Part shown: positions 61,589 to 64,000 of the stretch, piece by piece
How positions within the stretch are numbered: position 1 is the first letter of the stretch
How the letters are laid out: every line of letters starts with the position of its first letter
DNA from: Hamadaea sp013361475
Lineage (GTDB): Bacteria > Actinomycetota > Actinomycetes > Mycobacteriales > Micromonosporaceae
NCBI RefSeq assembly: GCF_040654195.1
Contig: NZ_JBFAHM010000004.1
Location: forward strand, 536,062-600,061
Direction: 5' to 3'
Length of the DNA stretch: 64,000 nt
Position numbers and translations under genes: made by a program
Notes under the pieces: generated by a model
What the model saw: only the letters and a program-made list of their open reading frames with translations
Told to the model about the DNA's origin: nothing
Database searches by the model: none

Positions 61589-64000
61589 TCACTGCAACGA
61601 CCGGTCGAGCATCGGGCCGGTGCCGCCGAAGAAGACGACCTGGTTGCCGAACCACTGGGGCGCCGCACCCCGCAGGAAGGGACCAGGGTTGCGCAGCATC
61701 GGGCCCTCCACCAGGTCATAAGGCGTTCCGGTGCCGCCACTCCGATAATACCGGACAAAGGCCGTCAGATCAGGACTGCCTTCGGCGAACGTCCGAGCAT
61801 TGAGCTCCTCGAGCCGGGCGTTCGGCACTCGGAAATGAAGGACGGCCCCAGCGTCCCCGTGACGCTTCGACGCCCATTCCGCGGCCTGCGCCGGGTCTCG
61901 GGTGGTGTAGAAGCCGCTTCCGAAGTCCATCGGACGCGACGAGTATCCGGTGTCGACACCGTTCGCCCGGATGCTGGCCGCGGCCTGGGCACTCGTCCCG
62001 TGGTAAAGGTCGGTGAAATCGTCGCCGCCGCAGTTGTGCACGAGGACCGGGGCGGCCCCGGCGATGACGTAATAGGTGTGTACCTCGGCGACCGTCAGGT
62101 CGCGCATATCGGCCAGGCCCGTCCAGGTCTTGACCGCGACGACGATCTGAGTGGTACGCCCGGCGACGTCCCGGAGGCGGTCGCCCGGCTTCAGGGCCGA
62201 CGCGTCGACCCAGTCCTTCGCGGCGACGCTCCAGAACGGGTGGTGCTGCGTCGTATGCACAGTGGACGACTTGCCGGTCTTCGTGTCCCGGACGGTCACG
62301 TCGGCCAGATCCGTGTCCGCGTTCTTGTGCAGCACCGTCACCGGCTTCGCCGTGGTCTTGCCGGACGCCGGGTCGGTGGCGAGCACCTCGTCGCCGACCT
62401 TGACGTCCTTGATCGCCTTCGTCGACCCGTCGGCCATCACGACCCGCGTACCGGGCTGGAAGCTGTGACAACTCGGACCGTTGCGACTGCCCCGGGTGCC
62501 CGTGACCGCTCCGATGCCGCCGGAGATCGCGACGCCGCTCCAATTGACCCGGCCGGTGGTGGCCAGCTGTGAGGCGGTGTCGCTGACCGCGCCGCCGGCG
62601 AACCCGGCGACCATCCGGCCGCCGACCTTGGCCGCGAAGCCGCCCATGGCCCCGGCGACCTTGCCCGCGACCAGGCCGCCGACGCCACCGGTGACGACGC
62701 CGATGCCGCCTTGCACCGCGCCTTGGCCCAGTGAGCCGAGCGCGTCCTTGAAGCCGTGGATGTTGCCCTGGGCCGCGTCCTTGCCGAGGTTGATCAACGC
62801 GGCCGCGCCCACGGCGCACGCCACCGCACCGGCTCCGGCGGTGACGGCCATGCAGGCCAGCCCGGCCGCCACCCCGGCCACGATCGCGCCGATCTGGATC
62901 AGGGTGTCCTTGTGCTCCTTCACCCAGGTGGCGGTGGCGTGATAGGCGTCCTTGACCTTGTTGGCCACCTGTTTGACGGTCTTCGTGACCTTGTGCACGA
63001 CCCGCTGGCCGGCCTGCTTGATCCGGTGGTAGGTCGTCTTGACCTTGTGCTTGACGTGGTTGATCGCCTTGGCCACCGAGTGTTTGACTCTGTGGACGGT
63101 CCGCTTGACCGCGTGAACTGCCTTCTTGTACTTCTTCTTGACGTAGTGGACCGCCCGGCTGACGGTGTGTTTGACCGCCCGCGTAACCCGGTGGACCGCT
63201 TTGCGTACGGTGTGCGCAACCTTCTTGACCGTATGCACGACGGTCCGGGCGACGCTCGTCACCGCGTGCCACGAGGACGTGGCGTAGTACGACGCGTAGT
63301 TGTAGGCAGACGTGGCGTAGCTCGTGACGGTGTGCACCACCGTGGAGACGGCCTTCTTGACCGCCTTGATCGGGTTCCAGCCCCAGTGGCCGGTCGAGTC
63401 CGTCGTCTGCAGCGGGTTGCCGTCGCCGTACTGGTAATGGTTGGCGTCGATGGAATCCGGGATCGGGTCGTTGTCGGCGGTGTCCCGGTTGTCGAACTGC
63501 CCGGTCGCCGGGTTGTACCAGCGCGCGTGCATGTTCACCCGGTTGGCGACGCTGTCGGTCCACTCCGACTGGTAGCCCAGGTTGCCGACCTTGCCCACGT
63601 TCGCCGTCACCGTGCCGAACGGGTCATACGTCGCCGACCCGGACAACGTCGCCCCGGTCGAGGTGAACTGCCCGACCAGATCCGTGTGCAGATCAGCCCA
63701 CGCGAACACCCCGGTCCCACTCGTGGGTTTGACGCCCACGACGTCGCCGTCGGGATCACGGCTGTAGGTCGCCGTACCGTCCCCAGCCACATCATTGGCC
63801 AACCCGGAGTACGACAGGATGGTGGATCCGGCGGTCAGCACCCGGCCCAGACTGTCGTAGGTGTACGCCTCGGCGCCGATCGAGACCTGCTGCCCGTAGG
63901 CGTCGCTGGCCAGGTTCTGCGTCGACGACCCGGTGACCGTCGACTTCAACGTGCCCCGAGCGGTGTAGGTGTAGGTCGTCGACCCGTCCCCGACCAGCTG
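61589..64000 (-). CDS. Rhs polymorphic toxin with Hint domain and DUF3990-like ADP-ribosyltransferase tip (5' end outside window)
   Basis: At least 803 residues are encoded; the frame is open to the window edge. Order seen: YD/Rhs repeats (TTYTYTARG, YDSLGRVLTAG), an Rhs core (MHARWYNPATGQFDNRDTAD, about 63450-63560), a Lys/His/Val helical stretch (62920-63340), Gly/Ala hydrophobic segments (62560-62900), a Hint domain from CHSFQPGTRVVMADG (62470) to VLVHN|C (62032), and a ~147-residue toxin (LYHGTSAQAAASIRANGV, DFGSGFYTTRDPAQAAEWA). The last fits DUF3990 ADP-ribosyltransferase-like folds. Hint cleavage at the Asn-Cys would release it. Confidence 0.85.
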   Translation of the reverse strand, partial: QLVGDGSTTYTYTARGTLKSTVTGSSTQNLASDAYGQQVSIGAEAYTYDSLGRVLTAGSTILSYSGLANDVAGDGTATYSRDPDGDVVGVKPTSGTGVFAWADLHTDLVGQFTSTGATLSGSATYDPFGTVTANVGKVGNLGYQSEWTDSVANRVNMHARWYNPATGQFDNRDTADNDPIPDSIDANHYQYGDGNPLQTTDSTGHWGWNPIKAVKKAVSTVVHTVTSYATSAYNYASYYATSSWHAVTSVARTVVHTVKKVAHTVRKAVHRVTRAVKHTVSRAVHYVKKKYKKAVHAVKRTVHRVKHSVAKAINHVKHKVKTTYHRIKQAGQRVVHKVTKTVKQVANKVKDAYHATATWVKEHKDTLIQIGAIVAGVAAGLACMAVTAGAGAVACAVGAAALINLGKDAAQGNIHGFKDALGSLGQGAVQGGIGVVTGGVGGLVAGKVAGAMGGFAAKVGGRMVAGFAGGAVSDTASQLATTGRVNWSGVAISGGIGAVTGTRGSRNGPSCHSFQPGTRVVMADGSTKAIKDVKVGDEVLATDPASGKTTAKPVTVLHKNADTDLADVTVRDTKTGKSSTVHTTQHHPFWSVAAKDWVDASALKPGDRLRDVAGRTTQIVVAVKTWTGLADMRDLTVAEVHTYYVIAGAAPVLVHNCGGDDFTDLYHGTSAQAAASIRANGVDTGYSSRPMDFGSGFYTTRDPAQAAEWASKRHGDAGAVLHFRVPNARLEELNARTFAEGSPDLTAFVRYYRSGGTGTPYDLVEGPMLRNPGPFLRGAAPQWFGNQVVFFGGTGPMLDRSLQ

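Overview
The window is about 70% GC, has tightly packed genes, many GTG starts, many 4-base start/stop overlaps, and genes such as rbpA and septum-formation-type proteins. This points to a filamentous actinomycete, probably of the Micromonosporaceae or a close relative; the family is inferred from codon style, not from a marker gene. No rRNA, tRNA, CRISPR array, transposase or phage gene was seen. Most of the sequence looks like ordinary chromosome with several accessory modules.

Layout: 1-2829 holds the end of a glutamine synthetase gene, a DUF4190/septum-formation membrane protein, a DUF2268 metallopeptidase-like protein and an alpha/beta hydrolase. 3030-14115 is a carbohydrate module. An eight-gene minus-strand operon encodes a lipoprotein binding protein, two permeases, an ATPase, a PHP-type metallohydrolase, a sugar isomerase, a Gfo/Idh/MocA oxidoreductase and a GH38 alpha-mannosidase. 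A divergent GntR regulator faces it, with a palindrome in the shared promoter. 14125-16816 is a CPBP protease/DesK kinase/LuxR regulator operon. 17188-24418 is a mixed stretch: a secreted helveticin-J-like protein, GNAT, SDR, PH-domain, zinc-ribbon, kinase-fold phosphotransferase, cupin, hydrolase and Ohr genes. 24519-27958 is the sdhCAB operon, with a divergent LysR gene.

28998-31041 is the most suggestive accessory locus. A membrane-anchored TIGR04222-type protein with a Cys/Gly/Ser-rich tail is translationally coupled to a DUF692 (MNIO) enzyme and a small DUF2063-like partner. It has the architecture of a peptide-modification system acting on the Cys tail. Downstream are a zinc-knuckle coiled-coil protein, a patatin-like protein with a structured leader and an Asp-to-Asn change at the catalytic site, a beta-propeller lipoprotein, a frameshifted secreted protein and a DUF3516 helicase. 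38573-45862 holds membrane proteins, an FKBP lipoprotein, a POT peptide transporter, rbpA, a DivIVA-motif protein, fxsA and lnt. 45895-52663 is an ABC export operon with one ATPase and two large FtsX-like permeases.

52884-61191 encodes a lysine degradation pathway through 3,5-diaminohexanoate. It has a divergent kamA, then kdd, an amidohydrolase, kamD, a 25-codon coupled small ORF, kamE, kal and a MutL-like reactivase; kce is not present in the window. 61276-64000 is a polymorphic toxin locus: an Rhs protein (5' end outside the window) with a Hint domain and a DUF3990-like ADP-ribosyltransferase tip, followed by a probable immunity gene.

A dispersed palindromic repeat of about 60 bp occurs three times. 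Two copies are intergenic and one lies in frame inside lnt, where it encodes about 21 residues. A second, looser group of intergenic hairpins carries GATCATG-type arms.
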